Positions 1 through 5,688 of a DNA stretch of 6,424 nt are shown in pieces. This stretch comes from Lachnospira sp. (lineage in GTDB: Bacteria > Bacillota > Clostridia > Lachnospirales > Lachnospiraceae). Under the pieces are notes generated by a model. That model saw nothing but the letters and a program-made list of their open reading frames with translations. It did no database searches and was not told the origin of the DNA. Every line of letters begins with the position of its first letter. The first letter of the stretch is position 1. The stretch covers positions 1 through 6,424 of the forward strand of contig JAGAJD010000141.1 of NCBI GenBank assembly GCA_017626275.1, read 5' to 3'. A program made the position numbers and the translations under genes.

Positions 1-356
1 CGGATAATATAATTACGGTTCTTATAAAGAATTAACATACTTGAAAGCGGCAATATAAATGCAAATGCAAGCTGTGACGTAGTTGTAAGCATTACAAATA
101 CATAGAAAACACCATAACCATATGCAATGATGTCTTTGTATATACTTGTCCCCCAGCCCTTTACCTTTAATACCACCAGACCTATTATAAAAGGTATCCA
201 GCATATTGATACAAACGTTATGTAATAGCCCACTGTCCTAAAGCCCTTAGTAACCTCAAAAAAATATGACACAGTCAAAACTATTCCTATAACCATCCAC
301 ATTGCCATTGCCTTTTTATTGGCACTCTTAGCAAAATATTCCTCATTGTATTCCAT
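1..356 (-). CDS. N-terminal part of a multi-spanning membrane sensor protein (cut by window edge)
   Basis: An open frame of 118 codons runs from ATG at 356 to the left edge without a stop. A GGGAGGAG ribosome binding site at 371-364 lies 7 bases before the ATG. The start is charged (MEYNEEYFAKSANKK), then come about four hydrophobic segments, roughly residues 17-34, 42-63, 74-91 and 94-111, with a short basic stretch (KVKG) between the second and third and KNRN after the fourth. The segment resembles the integral-membrane input domain that I recall at the front of chemoreceptors, and perhaps GGDEF proteins, of Lachnospiraceae. The output domain is outside the window, so the function is inferred. 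It lies 71 bp behind the chemoreceptor gene with no visible terminator between them, so it is probably the third gene of the same operon. I am sure it is a real gene and only moderately sure of its role. Confidence 0.75.
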   Translation of the reverse strand, partial: MEYNEEYFAKSANKKAMAMWMVIGIVLTVSYFFEVTKGFRTVGYYITFVSICWIPFIIGLVVLKVKGWGTSIYKDIIAYGYGVFYVFVMLTTTSQLAFAFILPLSSMLILYKNRNYII

Positions 357-427
357 AATTTTTCTCCTCCCGATTATTAAAATTTAGTGTATACTTTTAT
401 TCTATTTTGCACTATTTAAAAATGTTG

Positions 428-2164
428 TTACAGTTTCTTAAATATATCCGTCTCTTTCTGCAAATCTTCTGCAATTTCCTGATTTTCTGCCATTCTGTCG
501 CTTATATTGCTCATATCAGTGACAAGAAGCTGCGTACTTTCTGCTGCGCTTGTAACACCGTTAACGCCTTCTTCAATCGCATAAGTAATTGTCTGTATAG
601 AATCGGCAATTTCATCAACCTCAGCTTTTAATGCATCTGTCTTTTCAGTAAATTCATTCATAACACCCTCGATGTATGTTGCTGCATCTTTATACTGGAC
701 GCCACTGTCTACAAATTTGCTGAACTCCGGAAGAACAGCCTCCTTCATATATTCAACCATATCATTTGAGTTATCTGCCAAATTATGTACTGCACGAATT
801 ACAATGTCGTTAATTTCCTGAATACGATTAGCAGTTTCCCTGCTTGAATCTGCAAGCTGACGAATCTCATCTGCAACAACTGCAAAGCCTTTTCCTGCTT
901 CTCCTGCCCTTGCTGCCTCAATAGATGCGTTAAGTGCCAAAAGATTCGTCTGGCTGGAAATATTTAAAATATCATTAGTAAGGCTGTTTACCTGATCTAC
1001 ACTCTTGGAATCCTGTATTGCCTGCTCTAATACAACCATCATGTCATTGACACGTGTACCTGTATTTTCCATGCTGTTTCTTGCATCATTCTCCATCTGG
1101 TCTGCCTGCTGCTTCATTTCCATAGAGTACTGATTAATTGCAAGTGACCTGTCCGCAATAACATTAACTTCATCACGCACTGCCTCTGTATTCTTGTTAA
1201 TAATGCCCGCCGAATTGGATACCTCCTGCATAGTTGCCGCAAGTTCCTCCGTCATTGCTGACAAATCTGACGCATTATCATTAGATGTTCTTACACTATC
1301 CAATACCTGATTAACTACAACGTCCATTTTCTGTGAATTCTGTGCAATCATTCTTAATATCTGCTGGAGCTTCTCCATAAATGTATTAATGCCGTTTCCT
1401 AACGCTGCTATCTCATCATCAGAAACTACTGTTACACGCTTAGTTAAATCACCCTCCCTGTTGTCAATTCCTTCAATGATATCTTTAATATCAAGCTGTG
1501 CCTGTGATATAGGACGAATCACACGCTTAATTACACTTAACGTCGCAATAGCCATCGCCAAAATACTTATAATAATTGTAATCAGATTTCCAATCATTGA
1601 TTGAACATATACTCTGCTCAGATTCTTTCTCGCCTCTGAAGACTGTGTTGTAATGGAATCCATCAATGTTTTGACATGACCCTGCATTGCATTGCCATAC
1701 TTTGAAACATCACCGTTAGCTACCGCATACGCTTCAACGGTCTTACTGTCAGCACTGTTAGCCGTCAAATATATAATAAAATGCTTAAACTGTCCGTAAT
1801 TAGCTAACATTTCTTCATACACAGCCATGTCCTGCTCCGACACATATTTCTTATAATTGTCAAGCATTACATCAAGCTCTGCTTCCTGTGACTTAATATT
1901 CTCTACAATCTGTATCATTGTATCAAAGTCTGTCGCAATAATATGGCTTAGCGCCTGTTTATGAATATCCTTTGCTTTTTCCTGTATCTGCGACAATTCC
2001 TGTATTCCTGTCATATAATCGTCAGCTATTGCAGATGCACTTGAATTTACATTCTGTATATTTACTATTGCTGTAATATTTGATATTACAGATACAATTC
2101 CAAGCACCATTACAGGAATCATAATCAACAGTTTAATGCTGATACTGCTCTTTTTCTTATTCAT
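428..2164 (-). CDS. Methyl-accepting chemotaxis protein (4-helix-bundle sensor, HAMP, signalling domain)
   Basis: This is a 578-residue membrane chemoreceptor that would pass ligand signals to CheW/CheA. Residues 1-10 are basic and cytoplasmic, and residues 11-33 form TM1. Residues 34-188 are a mostly helical extracellular sensor of the 4HB_MCP type, and residues 190-213 form TM2. A HAMP linker follows (about 213-270, with RPIS, GDLTKRV and [11 protein letters not shown]). The long coiled-coil signalling domain has the near-invariant hairpin tip at 405-427 ([23 protein letters not shown]) and a methylation-helix-like stretch near 303-320 ([13 protein letters not shown]). The two arms around the tip are each about 155 residues, which would fit the 44-heptad class. 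No C-terminal NWETF-type CheR tether is present; the protein ends DIFKKL. The start has an AGGG-type ribosome binding site about 10 bases upstream. The gene lies 32 bp behind the solute-binding protein gene, which suggests co-transcription and sugar sensing. The ligand is unknown. Confidence 0.96.
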   Translation of the reverse strand: MNKKKSSISIKLLIMIPVMVLGIVSVISNITAIVNIQNVNSSASAIADDYMTGIQELSQIQEKAKDIHKQALSHIIATDFDTMIQIVENIKSQEAELDVMLDNYKKYVSEQDMAVYEEMLANYGQFKHFIIYLTANSADSKTVEAYAVANGDVSKYGNAMQGHVKTLMDSITTQSSEARKNLSRVYVQSMIGNLITIIISILAMAIATLSVIKRVIRPISQAQLDIKDIIEGIDNREGDLTKRVTVVSDDEIAALGNGINTFMEKLQQILRMIAQNSQKMDVVVNQVLDSVRTSNDNASDLSAMTEELAATMQEVSNSAGIINKNTEAVRDEVNVIADRSLAINQYSMEMKQQADQMENDARNSMENTGTRVNDMMVVLEQAIQDSKSVDQVNSLTNDILNISSQTNLLALNASIEAARAGEAGKGFAVVADEIRQLADSSRETANRIQEINDIVIRAVHNLADNSNDMVEYMKEAVLPEFSKFVDSGVQYKDAATYIEGVMNEFTEKTDALKAEVDEIADSIQTITYAIEEGVNGVTSAAESTQLLVTDMSNISDRMAENQEIAEDLQKETDIFKKL

Positions 2165-2196
2165 GACTTTATCACCCTGCCTTTCCTTTTCAGCAC

Positions 2197-3459
2197 TTAA
2201 TTGTAAGAGGTTGTAATACCCTTAACCATTGTATCAAGCATTTCCTGTAAATCTTTTCCTTCAGGGTTTCCTGCTGCCATTGCTTTACCAAACTCCTGTA
2301 CCGGAGTCCAGAAATTTCCGCCAACTCTTTGCAGGCTTGCATATTCTGACTGCTGTAAAATCGCCTGAATTGCAGGTGATTTAGATACCTCTGACGACGC
2401 CGATGCATTCTTATTCGACGGTCCCTGCCCTCTGCGTACAAATCGCAGCGTCTGATTCTTTTCATTTGTAATCCACTCTGCCAATTTATGCGCCCATTCA
2501 GGCTCATCTGAATAAGCATTAACTCCCAGCATCTTATAACCTGCAAATGATGCCATCTGTACCTGCTGCCCCGCACATGTATATGTAGGGAGCTTTGTTG
2601 CTCCGTAATTATCTCCCCAGGCTTCCTTTACAACATTATCATTCCATACTCCTGAAACTCCTGCTGCAACGCTTCCGTCCTGCACTCCTGCCACAAATTC
2701 CGTATCTGTACGGCTTGCAAAACCCGGATTAGAGGCAATCCTTAAAAGTGCCTCCGCGACATCTGTTCCTTTAATCGAACCTTCTGTTGTATTCCAGTCA
2801 CAGTAATTGGACACACCGTCATTATTTAATCCGAGCTTCATGCCTGTCCCGCCGAAAAACGAATACAAATACCAGCCCGAAGTCCATTCCATAGTAACTT
2901 TTTTTCCTGCAGCAGCCGCTGCCTGTAAAAGAGAATCCATTGTCTTTGCATCGCTGTCTCCTATGTACTCTTTATTGTAATAGAGAAAATATCCGTTATC
3001 TGCTGTAATAGGATATGCATATAATGTTTCATTCACAGAGGCAGCGTCATTAGCTGCGTCTATATTGGCACGCTTAATCTCATCGGCATTAATTACAGGT
3101 GACAGCACTCCTGCCGCCACCATAACCCTTAACTGGTCATCTGCAAACGTAAAAACGTCAGGTCCTCCCTCAACATCACCAAACAAATTATCCTTACACT
3201 GGGATTCACCCTGATAAGAAATTGTTATATCAAATTCAACCTCAGTGCTGTACTCTTTTTTAAAACTCTCCACAAGTTCTGAGAGCAGCGCCCCGTCCTC
3301 CTCCGCACCCCAAAGCGTGAGTTTAACCTTCGTATCCCCCTGCATGTTCTGCTCTCCATTACTGCCGCTTACAACACCTTCCTTTTCCTGACATGCCGTC
3401 AGTGTACACATAATCATAGCACATAAAAGCAGAATTGCTAATAACTTTTTCCTCATCAT
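2197..3459 (-). CDS. Sugar ABC transporter solute-binding lipoprotein (MalE-like, SBP family 1)
   Basis: A 420-residue extracellular binding protein is predicted. Residues 1-23 form a lipoprotein signal peptide: MMRKK, a hydrophobic core, then lipobox LTAC with Cys23 as the lipidated residue. The mature part follows the maltose/maltodextrin-binding pattern: [11 protein letters not shown] (45-55) opening lobe [13 protein letters not shown] (99-110), [18 protein letters not shown] (149-166), GVWNDN (270-275), WITNEKNQ (329-336) and [13 protein letters not shown] (382-394). Aromatic residues such as W192, Y196 and W384 suit carbohydrate stacking, but the sugar is not provable here. The frame is open back to 3591, but the start at 3459 is chosen because it sits 8 bases after GGGAGG and begins the signal peptide; the longer form would bury that peptide. 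ATG at 3456 is an alternative. No permease or ATPase gene is adjacent. A chemoreceptor gene follows instead, so the protein may serve transport with distant permeases, chemotaxis, or both. Confidence 0.93.
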   Translation of the reverse strand: MMRKKLLAILLLCAMIMCTLTACQEKEGVVSGSNGEQNMQGDTKVKLTLWGAEEDGALLSELVESFKKEYSTEVEFDITISYQGESQCKDNLFGDVEGGPDVFTFADDQLRVMVAAGVLSPVINADEIKRANIDAANDAASVNETLYAYPITADNGYFLYYNKEYIGDSDAKTMDSLLQAAAAAGKKVTMEWTSGWYLYSFFGGTGMKLGLNNDGVSNYCDWNTTEGSIKGTDVAEALLRIASNPGFASRTDTEFVAGVQDGSVAAGVSGVWNDNVVKEAWGDNYGATKLPTYTCAGQQVQMASFAGYKMLGVNAYSDEPEWAHKLAEWITNEKNQTLRFVRRGQGPSNKNASASSEVSKSPAIQAILQQSEYASLQRVGGNFWTPVQEFGKAMAAGNPEGKDLQEMLDTMVKGITTSYN

Positions 3460-3467
3460 TATTTGCG

Positions 3468-3473
3468 CCTCCC
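3468..3473 (-). promoter_or_regulatory. Ribosome binding site of the solute-binding protein gene
   Basis: On the minus strand this reads GGGAGG, 8 bases before ATG at 3459. It fixes the start there rather than at upstream in-frame ATGs, which would place extra non-signal sequence before the lipoprotein signal peptide. Confidence 0.85.
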
Positions 3474-3498
3474 AGTCTTTCTTATTAAGTTGAATATA

Positions 3499-3517
3499 TG
3501 TTATTCCGCTCACAATT
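3499..3517 (-). promoter_or_regulatory. Operator-like site resembling lacO1 (LacI/GalR-family type)
   Basis: The minus strand reads AATTGTGAGCGGAATAACA. The first 13 bases equal the left part of E. coli lacO1, and the rest (ATAACA) matches after one inserted A. The site falls at about +3 to +21 relative to the start expected from the promoter at 3527-3555, the position lacO1 occupies in lac. The outer positions are symmetric (TGT...ACA). It also fits a catabolite-responsive element with two mismatches. The resemblance is seen directly. Binding by a LacI/GalR-family repressor or CcpA, tying the operon to sugar availability, is inferred; no such regulator gene is in the window. Confidence 0.5.
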
Positions 3518-3526
3518 AATATTTTT

Positions 3527-3555
3527 AGTATAAAATTATTGTCACGATTTGTCAA
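3527..3555 (-). promoter_or_regulatory. Sigma-A promoter of the binding-protein/chemoreceptor operon
   Basis: The minus strand carries a perfect -35 box TTGACA (3555-3550), a 17-bp spacer and the -10 box TATACT (3532-3527, one mismatch from TATAAT). Transcription should start near 3520, giving a leader of about 60 bases before ATG 3459. This is the strongest promoter match in the window. No flagellar-type sigma-D motif was recognised here. Confidence 0.8.
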
Positions 3556-3606
3556 TAGACTTCCGCTCTTTATTACCATTTTGACAATCAAAATTAAACT
3601 AATTAT

Positions 3607-3634
3607 TGATAATCCTCCGCCTGTATATTAAAAT
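3607..3634 (+). promoter_or_regulatory. Candidate promoter of the AI-2E family gene
   Basis: On the plus strand TTGATA (3607-3612) and TAAAAT (3629-3634) are spaced by 16 bp, each one base from consensus. The start would be near 3641, leaving a leader of about 90 bases. A perfect TTGACA lies further upstream at 3581-3586 but has only the weak -10 TATTGA at 17-bp spacing. Which pair is used cannot be decided by eye in this AT-rich stretch. Confidence 0.4.
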
Positions 3635-3641
3635 ATTGTAT

Positions 3642-3658
3642 AACAGTTCCAAACTGTT
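3642..3658. repeat. Perfect inverted repeat at the predicted start of the AI-2E gene transcript
   Basis: AACAGTT (3642-3648) and AACTGTT (3652-3658) form a perfect 7-bp inverted repeat around CCA. It begins right where transcription from the candidate promoter should start. It may be an operator for a dimeric regulator or a small 5' hairpin in the mRNA. No T-run follows it, so it is not a terminator. Confidence 0.5.
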
Positions 3659-3720
3659 GAATTAACATAGAAATATTATTTTGCGTTATCGTTTCATTTG
3701 AATACGAACGTAAGAGAAAT

Positions 3721-3725
3721 GAGGA
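3721..3725 (+). promoter_or_regulatory. Ribosome binding site of the AI-2E family gene
   Basis: GAGGA ends 6 bases before ATG 3732. The in-frame TTG at 3726 directly abuts this site and cannot use it, so ATG 3732 is taken as the start. Confidence 0.75.
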
Positions 3726-3731
3726 TTGATT

Positions 3732-4862
3732 ATGAAAATTGAATGGAAAACCTGCTTTAAAGTCGGTGTAAGTATATTTATCCTGTATTTGTGTATAAAT
3801 TACTCTCCGATTGCCGTACATTTTATTAAAACTATATTCAAGGCTGCAACGCCTCTTTTTTTGGGCGGTGTGATTGCTTACCTTGTGAATATTCTGATGA
3901 GCCTTTATGAGCGGCACTATTTTCCGAAAAGCACCAATTTATATGTGCGCAAAAGTAAAAGACCTGTTTGCATGATTGCTGCTTTTATCACACTGCTTGC
4001 AATACTGGTTCTTATTATCTGCCTTATTTTCCCGCAGCTTGCATCATGCGTAAGCCTGATTTTTGCTTCACTGCCTAATGTGATTAATACTATAATCGCA
4101 AATCTTGATAAGATTAATGTTATCCCTGAGGATATCGTTGCTGCGTTAAGTTCTATTGACTGGCAGTCAAAAATAGGACAGATTGCAAATATGCTTACTT
4201 CCGGTGCGGGAAATGTCATGGGCTTTGTGATAAGTACGGTTTCATCTGTATTTTCAGGTGTTATGACAACATTTATCAGCTTTATTTTTTCCATTTATCT
4301 GCTTTCGGGAAAAGAAAAGCTTTTAAGACAGTTTGACTGTGTAATGAACCACTACCTGCCAAAACGCTGGTATGAAAAAATTATTTATGTGCTGTCTGTT
4401 TTTCACGATTGCTTCAGACGCTACATAATCGGTCAGTGTACAGAAGCCGTTATTCTCGGTCTGCTCTGTGCAACGGGAATGTTTATTCTCAAGCTTCCTT
4501 ACGCTGCAATGGTCGGTACATTAATTGCTTTCACGGCGTTAATCCCTGTCGCCGGAGCCTACATCGGCGCTGCCGTCGGAGCTTTGATGATTTTTCCGGT
4601 ATCACCGATTAAGGCATTGATATTTATTATATATCTTTCCGCTTTACAGCAGTTTGAGGGAAATATAATATACCCTCGTGTAGTCGGTTCTTCCATGGGA
4701 CTTCCCGGCATCTGGGTTTTGGCTGCCGTAACTGTCGGCGGCGGTATCATGGGAATATTAGGTATACTTTTAAGTGTTCCTGTTGCTGCTTCGCTTTACC
4801 GCCTGCTTAAAAATGATGTAAACAGAAGAGATTCTCTTACTGTACAGCAGACCTCCGAATAG
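3732..4862 (+). CDS. AI-2E family (UPF0118) integral membrane transporter
   Basis: This is a 376-residue multi-spanning membrane protein of the AI-2E family (PF01594; relatives include TqsA, YdgG and several Bacillus paralogues). Members have been linked to autoinducer-2 export or to cation/proton antiport, so the substrate here is open. Hydrophobic segments fall near residues 9-26, 38-58, 78-101, 155-192, 235-255, 258-285, 288-305 and 325-355. A soluble, partly amphipathic stretch lies at about 102-155, as usual for the family. The diagnostic C-terminal half is intact: FRRYIIGQ (228-235), LIPVAGAYIGAAVGAL (270-285), QQFEGNIIYPRVVGSSMGLPG (306-326) and GGGIMGILGILLSVP (336-350). The length is normal. 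The gene stands alone, divergent from the binding-protein operon and convergent with the XRE gene, so context gives little hint of its cargo. Confidence 0.92.
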   Translation: MKIEWKTCFKVGVSIFILYLCINYSPIAVHFIKTIFKAATPLFLGGVIAYLVNILMSLYERHYFPKSTNLYVRKSKRPVCMIAAFITLLAILVLIICLIFPQLASCVSLIFASLPNVINTIIANLDKINVIPEDIVAALSSIDWQSKIGQIANMLTSGAGNVMGFVISTVSSVFSGVMTTFISFIFSIYLLSGKEKLLRQFDCVMNHYLPKRWYEKIIYVLSVFHDCFRRYIIGQCTEAVILGLLCATGMFILKLPYAAMVGTLIAFTALIPVAGAYIGAAVGALMIFPVSPIKALIFIIYLSALQQFEGNIIYPRVVGSSMGLPGIWVLAAVTVGGGIMGILGILLSVPVAASLYRLLKNDVNRRDSLTVQQTSE

Positions 4863-4867
4863 ACAGT

Positions 4868-4915
4868 AAAAACCAGCCGCACCAATGACATTCAGAATCA
4901 TTGGTGTGGCTTTTT
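4868..4915. terminator. Bidirectional intrinsic terminator between the AI-2E and XRE genes
   Basis: Arms at 4876-4888 (GCCGCACCAATGA) and 4898-4910 (TCATTGGTGTGGC) form a 13-bp stem with a single G-T wobble and a 9-base loop. TTTTT follows on the plus strand (4911-4915). AAAAA precedes at 4868-4872, giving a T-run three bases beyond the stem on the minus strand. It lies 13 bases after the AI-2E stop codon and about 10 bases past the XRE stop codon, so it can end both transcripts. Confidence 0.92.
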
Positions 4916-4920
4916 ACTAT

Positions 4921-5502
4921 TTACGCATTATACTTCACAAGACTATGTCTGTTGCAATACACATAAATACTGCCATGTCCTCTCCTTGCAAATCGCACCT
5001 GAATATTCTGCTCAGGATACAGCTTTACCATCTGCACAGAGTCAGATGTAACGTATGCAGCAAATGAAATATAATGTTTTTTTGTCATTTCATGTTCCAT
5101 TGAAACAAAATAATCATTTTCAATTATTTCAACCTTCAAATCATGCTCTTCTAAATCATTTTCAGCTTCCAACGCCGGAAGCTTTACACCGCAGCACGAA
5201 AATGCTCCCTCCCCCACCGAAAAAATAACATTTCCACAGACAGGACACACATAAAATGATACTTTTCTCATATTTGCCGCCCTGTTTTGATTTACAACAT
5301 ATTCTCCTGCAAACAATTCAGCGACCGACACCTGTAAGCTTTCGGCGAGTTCCTGTATAATCCCTGTATCCGGAAGTCCCCTTTCATTTTCCCATTTAGA
5401 GATTGTCTTATCGCTTACCTTTAATTTCTCTGCCAGCTCTTTTTGTGTGAATCCTTTTTTCTCTCTTAACTCTTTAATGACTTTACCTGTAACATAATTC
5501 AT
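4921..5502 (-). CDS. XRE-family regulator fused to a desulfoferrodoxin-like iron domain
   Basis: A 193-residue protein begins with a clear XRE/Cro-type helix-turn-helix (about 6-62; FTQKELAEKLKVSDKTISKWE). A short linker leads to a desulforedoxin-like knuckle, CPVCGN...SCCG, with Cys86, Cys89, Cys103 and Cys104 in the CxxC...CC pattern that binds Fe(SCys)4. Residues 118-190 resemble the superoxide reductase domain: EEH (His120), EHEMTKKHYI (His137, His143) and YCNRH (Cys183, His186). The four His and one Cys match the Fe(His)4Cys ligand set, and the 6- and 3-residue spacings are the family's. The catalytic EKH motif reads EEH, so the usual Lys is Glu, and HPM reads HEM. This suggests a cytoplasmic redox, superoxide or iron sensor rather than a good enzyme; that is inference. 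ATG 5502 has AGAGGT 8 bases upstream. The gene is apparently monocistronic and perhaps self-regulating. Confidence 0.9.
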   Translation of the reverse strand: MNYVTGKVIKELREKKGFTQKELAEKLKVSDKTISKWENERGLPDTGIIQELAESLQVSVAELFAGEYVVNQNRAANMRKVSFYVCPVCGNVIFSVGEGAFSCCGVKLPALEAENDLEEHDLKVEIIENDYFVSMEHEMTKKHYISFAAYVTSDSVQMVKLYPEQNIQVRFARRGHGSIYVYCNRHSLVKYNA

Positions 5503-5534
5503 AATTTTTTACCTCTTTTCTGTTTGATAAAGTC

Positions 5535-5563
5535 ATTTTAAGACAGCCGTAAACTATATACAA
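5535..5563 (-). promoter_or_regulatory. Candidate promoter of the XRE-desulfoferrodoxin gene
   Basis: On the minus strand TTGTAT (5563-5558, three of six matches) and TAAAAT (5540-5535, five of six) are separated by 17 bp. Transcription would start near 5528, about 25 bases before ATG 5502. The -35 is weak, which would fit a regulated promoter. Confidence 0.45.
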
Positions 5564-5564
5564 C

Positions 5565-5577
5565 CTACGAAAAGTAG
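5565..5577. promoter_or_regulatory. Short inverted repeat next to the XRE promoter (possible operator)
   Basis: CTAC (5565-5568) and GTAG (5574-5577) are inverted around a 5-base spacer, directly upstream of the proposed -35 box. Position and size suit an operator for an XRE dimer, for instance autoregulation, but the arms are only 4 bp and chance is possible. Confidence 0.25.
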
Positions 5578-5604
5578 AGTTCGGTTATATTCATATCTCA
5601 TACT

Positions 5605-5651
5605 AAAAAAGGGATATCACCCGGACAGACTTTATCCGAAAAATATCCCTT
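5605..5651 (-). terminator. Intrinsic terminator downstream of the SDR gene
   Basis: Arms AAGGGATAT (5609-5617) and ATATCCCTT (5643-5651) pair over 9 bp. The long loop contains a smaller CGGA/TCCG pairing (5622-5625 with 5635-5638). On the minus strand the stem is followed by Ts (complement of 5605-5608, with two more T in the stem base). It lies 38 bases past the SDR stop codon and insulates the XRE promoter. Confidence 0.75.
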
Positions 5652-5688
5652 ATAAATCTTTTTATATTACCAGATTTTTATGTATATT

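Noticed and set aside
22..204. 60-codon minus-strand frame near the left edge
   Set aside because: The true gene is in another minus-strand frame, open from ATG 356 with a good ribosome binding site.
357..427. Possible separate promoter for the left-edge sensor gene
   Set aside because: TATACA appears in this AT-rich gap, but no convincing -35 box or sigma-D motif was found at proper spacing, and no terminator precedes it.
2190..2576. 128-codon minus-strand frame overlapping the 3' part of the solute-binding protein gene
   Set aside because: It lies wholly within the coding region in another frame, is rich in Arg and Gln with no recognisable domain, and has no ribosome binding site of its own.
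3499..3517. Cloning-vector contamination as source of the lac-like operator
   Set aside because: Flanking bases, the -10 box and the one-base insertion differ from lac, and the site sits naturally before a clostridial gene.
3460..3591. Longer start of the solute-binding protein at 3591
   Set aside because: It would include the promoter and operator region and place 44 residues ahead of a clear lipoprotein signal peptide; no ribosome binding site supports it.
3686..3713. Imperfect inverted repeat TTATCGTT...AACGTAA in the AI-2E leader
   Set aside because: Arms are short and need a bulge; too weak to claim a hairpin or operator.
3603..3917. 104-codon minus-strand frame across the AI-2E promoter and 5' end
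   Set aside because: Antisense to a well-supported gene, with no recognisable domain or start signal; it is a shadow frame.
3917..4294. 125-codon minus-strand frame inside the AI-2E gene
   Set aside because: It is antisense to transmembrane coding sequence, whose hydrophobic codons give open complementary frames; no ribosome binding site.
4885..5067. 60-codon plus-strand frame over the terminator and XRE 3' end
   Set aside because: It begins inside the terminator hairpin and is antisense to the desulfoferrodoxin-like coding region.
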